From assembly GCA_019449455.1 (NCBI GenBank), contig JAGRPO010000110.1:1-32654 (forward strand): a DNA stretch of 32,654 bases, written 5' to 3'. The notes under the pieces were generated by a model, which had not been told where the DNA came from, did not search any database, and worked only from the letters and a program-made list of their open reading frames with translations. Below, one piece after another: positions 16,783 to 25,246 of this stretch. A program made the translations under genes and the position numbers. Position 1 is the first letter of the stretch, and each line of letters starts with the position of its first letter. The DNA is from Betaproteobacteria bacterium. Its GTDB lineage: Bacteria; Pseudomonadota; Gammaproteobacteria; Burkholderiales; Usitatibacteraceae.

Positions 16783-17229
16783 ATGCCCCCCCGCACCCGC
16801 AAGCTCTTCCCCACGCCCGACGACGCCGAAAGCGCCTTCTACGACGCCTTCGAACGCGCCGACTTCGCCGCCATGATGGTGGTGTGGGCGGAAGGCGACG
16901 ACGTGGTCTGCGTGCACCCATCGGGACCTCGCCTCACCGGCTTCGACGCGGTGCGCGAGAGCTGGATGCAGATCTTCGCGGGCGGCGTGAAGCTTTCGGT
17001 GCGCGTCACCGAGTCGCGCCGCGTCGACGGCCCTTCGGTGTCGGTGCGCTCGGTGGTGGAGTCGATCACCGCGCCGGGCACCGAATCCTCGCCGCAGCTC
17101 GTGAACGTCACCAACGTCTACGTCCTCACCGATGCCGGCTGGCGCATCGCGATGCACCACGCCTCGCCCCCGGAGCAGGTCGCCGCGCCGGAGGAGGACG
17201 ACGAGGCGCAGCCGCACACGCTGCACTGA
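16783..17229 (+). CDS. NTF2-like (SnoaL/DUF4440-type) domain protein
   Basis: A 148-residue protein with the NTF2-like cone fold signature: an N-terminal helix (DAESAFYDAFERADFAAMM), then VVWAEGDDVVCVHP, the GFDAVRESW motif and a C-terminal VYVLTDAGWRIAMHHAS strand. Close relatives are annotated as SnoaL-like or nuclear transport factor 2 family proteins, mostly of unknown function. A ligand-binding or isomerase-like role is possible. The last 20 residues are acidic and probably disordered. It is divergent from the small membrane protein across a 157-bp gap and 18 bp before the substrate-binding protein gene. Confidence 0.82.
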   Translation: MPPRTRKLFPTPDDAESAFYDAFERADFAAMMVVWAEGDDVVCVHPSGPRLTGFDAVRESWMQIFAGGVKLSVRVTESRRVDGPSVSVRSVVESITAPGTESSPQLVNVTNVYVLTDAGWRIAMHHASPPEQVAAPEEDDEAQPHTLH

Positions 17230-17247
17230 CGGACGGAAGGCGGCCCG

Positions 17248-19065
17248 ATGGGCTCCCTCCTCTCGCCCCTCCCCAAGCTCGCCGCCGCCGCCGCCCTGGC
17301 CGTGCTCGCGGCGGGCGCGTTCGCGGCGGATCCGGCGAAGGTCGTGCGGACGGCCTACCCCAGCGCGGAGTCGAAGCTCGATCCGGCGGCCGAGTCGGAC
17401 GAAGCCTCCGCCAGCATCTCGCACGCGATCTTCGACCCGCTGCTCGCCTACGACTTCCTGGCGCGGCCGGCGAAGCTCGTGGGCAATACGGCCGCGCTTC
17501 CCGAGATCGCCGACGAGGGCGCCACTTTCACGCTCAGGGTGAAGCCGGGAATCTTCTTCTCGCCCGACGCCGCCTTCGGGGACAAGCCGCGCGAGCTCAC
17601 CGCGCACGACTACGTCTATTCGATCAAGCGCCTCTTCGATCCGAGGCTCAGGAGCCAGTGGCTCTTCCTCGTCGAGGGCAAGATCGTGGGCGCGGACGCG
17701 GCCATGAAGGCGGCGAAGGAGACGGGGCGCTTCGACTACGACCGGCCCATCGAGGGCCTGCGGGCGCTCGACCGCTACACGATCCGCATCCGCCTGGCCA
17801 ATCCCGACTACTCGTTTCCCTTCGTGCTCGCGATGCCCGCGACCGCGGCGCTCGCCCGGGAAGTCGTCGAGCGCTACGGCCAGGACATCGCGTTCCACCC
17901 CGTGGGCACGGGCCCGTATCGCATCGCCGAATGGGTGCGCGGCTCGCGCGTGGTGCTCGAGGCCAATCCCGGCTTTCGCGAGGAGATCTTCGACGGCGAC
18001 CCCGGCCCCGACGAGGCGAGCCGCGCCATCCACGCGCGCCTCAAGGGCCGGCGCCTGCCGATCGTGGGCCGCGTGGAGATCCACATCGTGGACGAGGCGC
18101 AGCCGCGCTGGCTCGCCTTCCTCAACGGCGAGCACGACTACATCCGGCCGCTTCCCGAGGACTTCGCCAACATCGCCCTGCCGGGCGGCAGGCTCGCGCC
18201 CAACCTCGCCCGGGCCGGCATCTACGTGACGCCCGACGAGATCGCCTACACCACCTACACGACGTTCAACACGGCGGAGACGATCGACGGCAAGCCCAAC
18301 GCCATCGGCGGATTCGCGCCGGAGCGCGTGGCGCTGCGGCGCGCCATCGGGATGGGTTACCGGATCGACGAGCAGGTGGCGATCCTGGACAAGGGCCAGT
18401 CCGTGCGCGCGCAGACGCCGCTGCCGCCGGCGGTCTCCGGCCACGACCCGCAGTTCGCGAGCCCGACGCTCGAGTTCAGCCCGGCCCGGGCCAAGGCCCT
18501 GCTCGACATGTTCGGCTACGTGGACCGCGACGGCGACGGCTACCGCGAGGCGCCCGACGGCTCGCCCTTCTCGTTCCAGCACGCCTCCATCCCGACGCTT
18601 CGCGAGCGGCAGCGCAACGAGCTGTGGAAGAAGTCCATGGACGCGATCGGGCTGCGCGTCACGTTCGACAAGGTCGAGAAGCTCCCCGAGCTGCGCAAGC
18701 AGGCGCAGCTGGGCCGCGTGCAGTCCTTCAGCTACGGCTGGATCGCGGACTTCCCCGACGGCGAGAACTTCCTGCAACTGCTGTGGAAGGGTTCCATCGG
18801 GCAGGTGAACTACGCCATGTTCGACCACCCGGAGTACAACGCGCTCTACGAGAAAGTGAAGCGCATGCCCGACACGCCGGAGCGAAACGCCCTCATCGAG
18901 CGCATGGTGAAGCTGATCGTCGTGTACTCGCCATGGCTCGTCGAGACCTACAAGGCGCAGAAGATCCTGGTGCAGCCGTGGGTGCTGGGCTACAAGAAGA
19001 ACCCCTTCGGCCACGAGCCCTGGAAGTACCTCGACATCGACCCCGAGCGCCGGCCGGGGCGATAA
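17248..19065 (+). CDS. Oligopeptide-type ABC transporter substrate-binding protein
   Basis: A 605-residue periplasmic solute-binding protein of family 5 (OppA/DppA type). The signal peptide probably cleaves after AFA at residues 24-26. The family pattern includes an N-terminal IFDPLLAYDF, the SIKRLFDP segment, GTGPYRIAEW, and the long C-terminal domain with YGWIADFPDGENFLQLLW. The ligand may be a peptide or another small solute and cannot be told from sequence. The ATG at 17248 has a GGAAGGCGG ribosome-binding site. No permease or ATPase gene is adjacent, so this is an orphan binding protein that must use a transporter encoded elsewhere. Confidence 0.9.
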   Translation: MGSLLSPLPKLAAAAALAVLAAGAFAADPAKVVRTAYPSAESKLDPAAESDEASASISHAIFDPLLAYDFLARPAKLVGNTAALPEIADEGATFTLRVKPGIFFSPDAAFGDKPRELTAHDYVYSIKRLFDPRLRSQWLFLVEGKIVGADAAMKAAKETGRFDYDRPIEGLRALDRYTIRIRLANPDYSFPFVLAMPATAALAREVVERYGQDIAFHPVGTGPYRIAEWVRGSRVVLEANPGFREEIFDGDPGPDEASRAIHARLKGRRLPIVGRVEIHIVDEAQPRWLAFLNGEHDYIRPLPEDFANIALPGGRLAPNLARAGIYVTPDEIAYTTYTTFNTAETIDGKPNAIGGFAPERVALRRAIGMGYRIDEQVAILDKGQSVRAQTPLPPAVSGHDPQFASPTLEFSPARAKALLDMFGYVDRDGDGYREAPDGSPFSFQHASIPTLRERQRNELWKKSMDAIGLRVTFDKVEKLPELRKQAQLGRVQSFSYGWIADFPDGENFLQLLWKGSIGQVNYAMFDHPEYNALYEKVKRMPDTPERNALIERMVKLIVVYSPWLVETYKAQKILVQPWVLGYKKNPFGHEPWKYLDIDPERRPGR

Positions 19066-19083
19066 AGGCCCTATCATTGCCCC

Positions 19084-19896
19084 ATGGCGGCCCTGCCCAG
19101 CGAGTCCCCGCAAGCCACGAGCCGTTTCGGCGCGCTCGTGACGGTTGCGCTCGTCCTCGTGCTGGCCTGGCTGCTGGCCCGGTGGACATGGGTCTTCGTG
19201 ACGCCGCCGGAACCGGATTCGGCGCCCCCTGCCGCCGCCAGCGTGGACCTCGCCGCCGTGGCCCGGCTCTTCGGCGGCGCGGCCCCAGCGGGTGCCGGGA
19301 CGCAGGCAGGCTCCGCGTCGGGGCTTCGGCTCAAGGGCGTGATCGCGCCGACGCCGGCGAGCATCGGCTCGGCCGTCTTCAACGCCGGCGGCAAGGACAT
19401 CGCGGTGGGCCTTGGCGGCGAGGTGCTGCCGGGCATCCGGCTCGTGGCAGTGGAGCCCGACCACGTGCTGGTCACGCGCGCCGGAGTTCGCGAACGCATC
19501 GACCTCGACATGCGCATGGCCGCGGTGCCGCGGGCGGTGGCGGGCAAGGCGGCGGGGTTCCGGCTGGCGGTGTCGCGTTCGGGCGCGAATGCGTTCGCCT
19601 TTTCCAGGAAGGACCTGGAGAACGCCCTCAAGGACCCGGGGCAGCTCGGCTTCCTCGGCCGCATCGGCGTTCCCCAGGGAGGCGGCGTGCGCATGGACGA
19701 GGCGCCCGCGGGAAGCCTCGCCTCGCGCCTGGGCCTGCAGCCCGGCGACGTCATCAAGAAGGTGAACGGCCAGCCCGTCGCCTCCGCCGGCGACCTCGCC
19801 CGCCTGCACCAGCAGTTCTCCACCACCTCCCTCATCCAGGCCGAAGTCCAGCGCGGCACGTCGACCGTCCAGCTCAGCTACACCATCAACCCCTAA
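19084..19896 (+). CDS. gspC: Type II secretion system protein GspC
   Basis: GspC is the inner-membrane clamp that links the assembly platform to the outer-membrane secretin GspD. The 270-residue protein has a short cytoplasmic N-terminus, one transmembrane helix (about 17-38), a Pro/Ala-rich linker, a homology region with GLRLKGVIAPTPASIGSAVF that contacts secretin domain N0, and a C-terminal PDZ domain (about 170-270, with GSLASRLGLQPGDVIKKVNG). The ATG at 19084 has little Shine-Dalgarno sequence. It opens the gsp operon 18 bp after the substrate-binding protein gene. A palindromic element follows its stop codon and separates it from gspD. Confidence 0.94.
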   Translation: MAALPSESPQATSRFGALVTVALVLVLAWLLARWTWVFVTPPEPDSAPPAAASVDLAAVARLFGGAAPAGAGTQAGSASGLRLKGVIAPTPASIGSAVFNAGGKDIAVGLGGEVLPGIRLVAVEPDHVLVTRAGVRERIDLDMRMAAVPRAVAGKAAGFRLAVSRSGANAFAFSRKDLENALKDPGQLGFLGRIGVPQGGGVRMDEAPAGSLASRLGLQPGDVIKKVNGQPVASAGDLARLHQQFSTTSLIQAEVQRGTSTVQLSYTINP

Positions 19897-19900
19897 CTCG

Positions 19901-19930
19901 TTGGGGACGGTTCCTGGGAACCGTCCCCAA
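19901..19930. repeat. Perfect 14-bp inverted repeat between gspC and gspD
   Basis: TTGGGGACGGTTCC and its exact complement are separated by two bases, followed by TTAGTAACGTGCCTCTGTCA. As RNA it would form a very stable hairpin four bases after the gspC stop codon. It lacks a following T run, so termination would be inefficient at best. The sequence style (GGGGACGGTTCC plus AGTAACGTG) recalls REP-like palindromes associated with REP-associated tyrosine transposases. That assignment comes from memory and is unverified. Confidence 0.85.
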
Positions 19931-19972
19931 TTAGTAACGTGCCTCTGTCAAAAATCCGGGATTCGGCGCAAA

Positions 19973-22027
19973 ATGCCCAACAAATCAACGAGGAAGCCTG
20001 ATTTCGTGACACGATTTCTAGCATCGGTCGCGCTCGCCGCGCTCATCGCGTCTTCCCCTGCCCTGGCGGCAGAGGAGGAGAAGGTCACGCTCAACTTCGT
20101 GAACGCCGACATCGTCTCGGTCATCAAGGCGGTGGGCGCGCACACGGGGAAGAACTTCATCCTCGACCCGCGCGTCACCGGGACGGTGAACATCGTCTCC
20201 GACAAGCCGGTGCCGAAGGAACTCCTCTACCCGATGCTGCTCTCCGTGCTGCGCACGCAGGGCTACGCCGCGGTGGAGTCCAACGGCTTCGTGAAGATCG
20301 TCCCCGAAGCCGAGGGCAAGACCGGCGCCAGCCCCGTGGGCGAAGCCGCGGCGAGAGTCCCGGGCGACCGCATCGTGACGCGCGTGTTCCTGCTGCAGAA
20401 CGAGTCGGCGCTTCAGCTCGTGCCGGTGCTGCGCCCGCTGGTCACCGCCAACAATTTCGTCGCCGCCTACGCGGCCAACAACGCCATCGTCATCACCGAC
20501 TACGCGGAGAACGTGAAGCGCATCGAGTCGATCATCCGCGCGATCGACCAGCCCACGGGCGGCGACGTCCAGGTGATCCACCTCGCGCACGCCTCCGCCG
20601 TCGACATCGCGCAGACGATCAGGGGCGTGATCCCGGAGACCGCCCCGAACCCCGGCGCGCCGGGCTCTCCCGCCAAGGCCGCCATCGCCATCGACCCGCG
20701 AACCAACAGCCTGCTCGTGCGCGGCGACAACCCGGGGCTCCTCGGCCGCATCAAGGCGCTCGCCGCGAGCCTGGACACGCCCGGCGCCGGCGCGGGCAAC
20801 ATCCACGTCGTCTACCTGCGAAACGCCGAGGCCGCCAAGATCGCGGACACGCTGCGCGGTCTGCTCTCGGGCGCCGAGGCGAGCCGTGCCGCCACCCCCG
20901 CCCCGGCCACGACCGCGGCAATCACCGGCGGCAGCTCCGGCATGCAGTCCGCCACCTCCCCCGCCGCCCAGGCCGCCCCGTCGTCGATCGTGCAGGCCTA
21001 CGGTCCCACCAATTCCCTCATCATCACCGCGCCCGAGCCCACCTACCGCGCGCTTCGCTCCGTCATCGACAAGCTGGACGTGCGCCGCGCGCAGGTCCTC
21101 GTCGAGGCGCTCGTGGTCGAGGTGCAGACGGGGAGCGCTTCCGAGTTCGGCGTGCAGTTCCAGGGGCTCTCCGGCATCGGCCGCGACGGCCGGCAGGTGA
21201 TCGGCGGCACCAACTTCTCCACCAGCCCCTCCTCGGCCACGAGCTTCGGCACCAACATCATCGGGCTCGCGCAGAACCTCGCCTCCATCGGCACCGGCCT
21301 CAACGTGGGCGTGGTGAACGGGCGCATCACGATCCCCGGCCCCGACGGGACCAACATCGAGATCCTGAACCTGGGGGTCCTCGCCCGCGCCCTCGAGGGC
21401 GACGCCAGCGTGAACGTGCTCTCCAAGCCCAACGTGCTCACCCTCGACAACGAGGAGGCGCGGCTCCTCGTGGGCCAGAACGTGCCCTTCATCACCGGCA
21501 GCTACACGCCGACGTCCTCCAGCGCGACCAACCCCTTCCAGACCATCGAGAGGAAGGACATCGGCCTCACGCTCAAGGTGAAGCCCCAGATCACCGAGGC
21601 GGGCACGGTGAAGCTCGCGATCTTCCAGGAGGTGTCGTCGATCTCGCGCGACGCGACCGTGAAGGGCGCCGACCTCATCACCAACAAGCGCTCGCTCGAA
21701 TCGACCGTGCTCGTGGACGACGGCCAGATCATCGTCCTGGGCGGCCTCATCCAGGACGACCAGCAGTCCTCGATCGACAAGGTGCCGCTGCTGGGCGACA
21801 TCCCCTTCCTCGGCAGCCTCTTCAAGTACGAGTCGAGGAGCCACAAGAAGACGAACCTCATGGTGTTCCTGCGGCCCTACGTGCTGCGCGACGACGCCTC
21901 GTCGCGCGCGCTCACCACCGACCGCTACGACTACATCAGGAACCTCCAGGGCGGCATGGGCTTCGAGAGGAACATCCTGCTGCCGCCCGTGGCGCCCGAG
22001 CAGCTGCCGGAACTGAAGCCGAGATGA
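19973..22027 (+). CDS. gspD: Type II secretion system secretin GspD
   Basis: GspD forms the outer-membrane channel of the type II secretion system. From the ATG at 19973 it has 684 residues. A signal peptide ends near residue 33 (SSPALAA). The N0 domain (from about 36, LNFVNADIVSVIKAVG) is followed by N1-N3 domains with the repeated VVYLRNAEAAKIADTL-type pattern. An Ala/Thr/Ser-rich insert occupies about 305-340. The secretin domain includes VLSKPNVLTLDNEEA, VGQNVPFITG and VPLLGDIPFLGSLF. A clear C-terminal pilotin-binding S-domain is not seen. A GTG at 20006 preceded by GAGGA is an alternative start and would give a shorter signal peptide. It overlaps gspE by four bases. Confidence 0.94.
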   Translation: MPNKSTRKPDFVTRFLASVALAALIASSPALAAEEEKVTLNFVNADIVSVIKAVGAHTGKNFILDPRVTGTVNIVSDKPVPKELLYPMLLSVLRTQGYAAVESNGFVKIVPEAEGKTGASPVGEAAARVPGDRIVTRVFLLQNESALQLVPVLRPLVTANNFVAAYAANNAIVITDYAENVKRIESIIRAIDQPTGGDVQVIHLAHASAVDIAQTIRGVIPETAPNPGAPGSPAKAAIAIDPRTNSLLVRGDNPGLLGRIKALAASLDTPGAGAGNIHVVYLRNAEAAKIADTLRGLLSGAEASRAATPAPATTAAITGGSSGMQSATSPAAQAAPSSIVQAYGPTNSLIITAPEPTYRALRSVIDKLDVRRAQVLVEALVVEVQTGSASEFGVQFQGLSGIGRDGRQVIGGTNFSTSPSSATSFGTNIIGLAQNLASIGTGLNVGVVNGRITIPGPDGTNIEILNLGVLARALEGDASVNVLSKPNVLTLDNEEARLLVGQNVPFITGSYTPTSSSATNPFQTIERKDIGLTLKVKPQITEAGTVKLAIFQEVSSISRDATVKGADLITNKRSLESTVLVDDGQIIVLGGLIQDDQQSSIDKVPLLGDIPFLGSLFKYESRSHKKTNLMVFLRPYVLRDDASSRALTTDRYDYIRNLQGGMGFERNILLPPVAPEQLPELKPR

Positions 22028-23538
22028 CCGCCCCGCTCGAGCGAACCGTGAACCCGCAGGACCTCGATCCCGCCACCGTGCGCCTGCTGCCCTACGCCTT
22101 CGCGAAGGCGAAGGGGGCCATCGCCGCGCGCGTGGCCGGCGGCGCGCTCGAGGTGTGGCTGCGCGGCACCCCGCAGGCGGCCACCCTCGCCGAAGTGCGC
22201 CGCATGGCGGGCAAGCCCCTCAAGGAGGTGCTCCTCTCCCTCGACGAGTTCGAGCACTGCCTCACGCTCGCCTACACGCGCGAGCCCAACGCCGCCGAGA
22301 CGATCGTCGAGGACATGGGCGAGGCCCTCGACCTCGCCAAGCTCACCGAGTCGCTGCCCGAGGTGGCGGACCTGCTCGAGGCCGAGAACGACGCGCCCAT
22401 CATCCGCCTCATCAACGCGCTGCTCACGCAGGCGGTGCGCGAAGGCGCCTCCGACGTCCACCTCGAGATCTTCGAGGGCCGGGCCCTGGTGCGGTACCGC
22501 GTCGACGGGACGCTGCGCGACGTGGTCGAGCCGCGCCGCGGGCTGCACCCGGCCATGGTCTCGCGCATCAAGGTGATGGCCTCCCTCGACATCGCGGAGA
22601 AGCGCCTGCCGCAGGACGGCCGCATCGCGCTTCGCGTCGCCGGCCGGCCCATCGACGTGCGCGTCTCCACCATCCCGACGGCCAACGGCGAGCGCGTGGT
22701 GCTGCGCCTGCTCGACAAGCAGGCCGGGCGCCTCACGCTCGACGCCCTCGGCATGGGCGCGCAGTCGCGCGACGGGATCGACGCCCTGATCCAGCAGCCG
22801 CACGGCATCTTCCTCGTGACCGGCCCCACGGGGTCGGGAAAGACGACGACGCTCTACGCGGCCCTCTCGCGCCTGGACCGCAAGACCCGCAACATCCTCA
22901 CCGTCGAGGACCCGGTCGAGTACGAGCTCGACGGCATCGGCCAGACGCCGGTCAACCCGAAGATCGACATGACCTTCGCGCGCGCGCTGCGCGCGATCCT
23001 GCGCCAGGACCCCGACGTGGTGATGATCGGCGAGATCCGCGACCTCGAGACCGCCCAGATCGCGGTGCAGGCCTCGCTCACCGGCCACCTCGTGCTCGCG
23101 ACACTCCACACCAACGACGCGCCGGGCGCGGTGACGCGCCTGGCCGACATGGGGATCGAGCCCTACCTCCTCGCCTCGACGCTCTCCGGCGTGCTCGCCC
23201 AGCGCCTGGTGAGGAAGCTCTGCCCCGCCTGCAAGGCTCCCTACGAGCCCGACGCGGCAGAGCGCGCGGCCCTGCACGGGAACTCGCCCGAGCGCCTCTT
23301 CCGGAACGTCGGCTGCGCCGCCTGCAATTTCACCGGCTACAAGGGCCGCACCGGCATCTACGAGCTCCTCGCCATCGACGACGACCTGCGCCGCCTCGTG
23401 CACGACACGGCGGCCGAGCGCGACATCCGCGAGAAGGCGATGGCGCGCGGGATGGTGCGGCTGCGCGAGGACGGGCTGCGCTGGGTTCGCGACGGGACGA
23501 CTTCGCTCGACGAAGTGCTGCGGGTCACCCGCACCTAG
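22024..23538 (+). CDS. gspE: Type II secretion system ATPase GspE
   Basis: GspE is the cytoplasmic hexameric ATPase that powers pseudopilus assembly. The 504-residue protein has an N-terminal domain that binds GspL, Walker A GPTGSGKT at 267-274, Walker B ending in MIGEIRD with E337, and the LTGHLVLATLHTND His box. A zinc-binding tetracysteine motif is intact (C400-x2-C403 and C431-x2-C434), as usual for GspE and unlike many retraction ATPases. The ATG overlaps the gspD stop as ATGA, indicating coupled translation. A GC-rich hairpin follows before gspF. Confidence 0.95.
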   Translation: MTAPLERTVNPQDLDPATVRLLPYAFAKAKGAIAARVAGGALEVWLRGTPQAATLAEVRRMAGKPLKEVLLSLDEFEHCLTLAYTREPNAAETIVEDMGEALDLAKLTESLPEVADLLEAENDAPIIRLINALLTQAVREGASDVHLEIFEGRALVRYRVDGTLRDVVEPRRGLHPAMVSRIKVMASLDIAEKRLPQDGRIALRVAGRPIDVRVSTIPTANGERVVLRLLDKQAGRLTLDALGMGAQSRDGIDALIQQPHGIFLVTGPTGSGKTTTLYAALSRLDRKTRNILTVEDPVEYELDGIGQTPVNPKIDMTFARALRAILRQDPDVVMIGEIRDLETAQIAVQASLTGHLVLATLHTNDAPGAVTRLADMGIEPYLLASTLSGVLAQRLVRKLCPACKAPYEPDAAERAALHGNSPERLFRNVGCAACNFTGYKGRTGIYELLAIDDDLRRLVHDTAAERDIREKAMARGMVRLREDGLRWVRDGTTSLDEVLRVTRT

Positions 23539-23540
23539 CC

Positions 23541-23576
23541 CCTCACCCCGACCCTCTCCCGGAGGGGGGAGGGAGG
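23541..23576 (+). repeat. GC-rich palindromic element containing the gspF ribosome-binding site
   Basis: The gap between gspE and gspF reads CCTCACCCCGACCCTCTCCC and then GGAGGGGGGAGGGAGG. Bases 23552-23560 can pair with 23565-23573 in a nine-bp stem (one G-U pair) with a four-base loop. The right arm overlaps the GGAGG Shine-Dalgarno sequence (23572-23576) that lies seven bases before the gspF ATG. The CCCTCACCCC...CCCTCTCCC wording is like dispersed intergenic repeats common in GC-rich proteobacteria. Copy number here was not tested. Confidence 0.65.
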
Positions 23577-23583
23577 AAAAGGA

Positions 23584-24798
23584 ATGCCAGGCTTCCGCTA
23601 CCAGGCGTATTCGATCGAAGGCCACCTGCACAAGGGCGTGCTGGAGGCCGACAGCGCGCGCCAGGCGCGCTCGCTGCTGCGCGACCAGGGGCTCACGCCG
23701 TACAAGGTCGAGGTCATCGCCGCCAACGACCCCGGCGGGGGAAGGCACTTCCGGGCGCTGTGGCTGTCCTCCGGCGAGCTCACGCGCCTCACGCGCAGCC
23801 TCGCCTCCCTCATCGAGGCCGGGCTCACCGTCGAGCAGGCCTTCAACGCGCTCATCGAGCAGGCCGAGGCCGAGCGCGAGCGCCAGGTGCTGGCCGCCCT
23901 TCGCGGCGAGGTCATGGCGGGCTCCACGATCGCCAAGGCGCTGGAGGGCTTCCCCGGCGTCTTTCCCGAGCTCTACCGGACGCTCGTCGCGGCCGGCGAG
24001 TCGTCCGGGCAGCTTTCGCGCGTGCTCGCGAAGCTCGCGGACTACCTGGAGGAGCGCCAGGCGCTCCGCGGCCGCCTCGCGCTCGCGCTGGTCTATCCCG
24101 CGATCGTCACGGGCGTCTCGCTCCTCGTGATGGGCGCGCTCCTCGTCTACGTCGTCCCGCAGGTGGTGCAGGTGTACAGCCACGCGAAGGAGGCCCTGCC
24201 GCTCCTCACGCGGATGCTCATCGCCGTGTCGGGCTTCCTGCAGCTCACCTGGCCCGCCTGGATCGCGCTCGCCGTCGCCGCGGGCGCGGGCCTCAAGTTC
24301 GCGCTCTCGCGCCCGGCCTCGCGCGCCCGCATCCACCGCCTCCTCCTCGACGCGCCGGTCGCGGGCAAGGCGCTGCGCCACCTGGACAGCGCGCGCCTCG
24401 CCGCCACGCTCGCGATCCTCGTGGGAAGCCGCGTGCCCATCCTCGCGGCCCTCGAGGCGGGCGAGGGCGTGATGACGATGATTCCCATGCGCGAAGCCCT
24501 GGCGAGCGCGGCCCGGGGCGTGCGCGAGGGCATGCCGCTCGCGCGCTCGCTCGCCGCCACCGGCGTGTTCCCGCCGGTGATGGTCCACCTCATCGGCGGG
24601 GGCGAGGCCACCGGCCGCCTGGACGAGTCGCTCGAGCGCGCGGCGCGCCAGCAGCAGGCCGACATCTCGACGCGCCTCGCCACCGCCGTCGCGGTGTTCG
24701 AGCCCGCGCTCATCGTCGCGATGGGCGTCATCGTGCTCGTCATCGTGCTCGCGATCCTGCTGCCGATCTTCAACCTCAACCAGCTCGTCGGGCGCTAG
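23584..24798 (+). CDS. gspF: Type II secretion system inner-membrane protein GspF
   Basis: GspF is the polytopic platform protein that connects GspE to pseudopilin insertion. The 404-residue protein shows the tandem GspF/PilC domains. The first covers about 65-190 (RLTRSLASLIEAGLTVEQAF and FPELYRTLVAAGESSG). The second covers about 270-392 (LAATLAILVGSRVPILAAL and FPPVMVHLIGGGEATG). Three hydrophobic segments occur at about 168-190, 215-237 and 375-397. The ATG has a strong GGAGG ribosome-binding site partly held in the upstream hairpin. Length and order match GspF. Confidence 0.95.
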   Translation: MPGFRYQAYSIEGHLHKGVLEADSARQARSLLRDQGLTPYKVEVIAANDPGGGRHFRALWLSSGELTRLTRSLASLIEAGLTVEQAFNALIEQAEAERERQVLAALRGEVMAGSTIAKALEGFPGVFPELYRTLVAAGESSGQLSRVLAKLADYLEERQALRGRLALALVYPAIVTGVSLLVMGALLVYVVPQVVQVYSHAKEALPLLTRMLIAVSGFLQLTWPAWIALAVAAGAGLKFALSRPASRARIHRLLLDAPVAGKALRHLDSARLAATLAILVGSRVPILAALEAGEGVMTMIPMREALASAARGVREGMPLARSLAATGVFPPVMVHLIGGGEATGRLDESLERAARQQQADISTRLATAVAVFEPALIVAMGVIVLVIVLAILLPIFNLNQLVGR

Positions 24799-24826
24799 CG
24801 CCCCCGTTCGAGCCTCCTGGAAGACA

Positions 24827-25246
24827 ATGAAACGACAAGCCGCCTTCACCCTCATCGAGATCCTCGTCGTCGTGGCGATCCTGGGCATCCTCGCGGCCAT
24901 CGTCGTGCCGCGCATCATGGACCGGCCCGACGAGGCCAAGCGCGTGGCCGCCAAGGCCGACGTCGCGGCCATCGTGCAGTCGCTCAAGCTCTACCGGCTC
25001 GACAACGGCTTCTACCCGGCCACCGACCAGGGCCTCGCGGCGCTGGTGCAGAAGCCGTCGACCAACCCCGCTCCCGCCAACTGGAAGCAGGGCGGCTACC
25101 TCGAGCGCCTGCCGCGGGACCCGTGGGGCAGCGACTACCAGTATCTCAACCCCGGCGTGAAGGGCGAGATCGACGTCTTCAGCCTCGGGGCCGACCGGGC
25201 TCGCGGAGGCGAAGGCAGTGGCGCGGACATCGGCAACTGGGACTAG
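24827..25246 (+). CDS. gspG: Major pseudopilin GspG
   Basis: GspG is the main subunit of the type II secretion pseudopilus. The 139-residue precursor has a six-residue leader (MKRQAA) followed by the class III signal FTLIEILVVVAILGILAAIV, with Glu at mature position 5. The residue before the cleavage site is Ala, not the usual Gly. The C-terminus has the conserved SLGADRARGGEG and ADIGNWD, which bind calcium in known GspG. It is 28 bp after gspF and its 3' end overlaps gspH. Confidence 0.94.
   Translation: MKRQAAFTLIEILVVVAILGILAAIVVPRIMDRPDEAKRVAAKADVAAIVQSLKLYRLDNGFYPATDQGLAALVQKPSTNPAPANWKQGGYLERLPRDPWGSDYQYLNPGVKGEIDVFSLGADRARGGEGSGADIGNWD

Noticed and set aside
19072-19077. TATCAT before gspC
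   Set aside because: It lies only six bases before the ATG, too close for a leader with a ribosome-binding site, and no -35 box is present. A similar TATCAT at 16754-16759 also lacks one.
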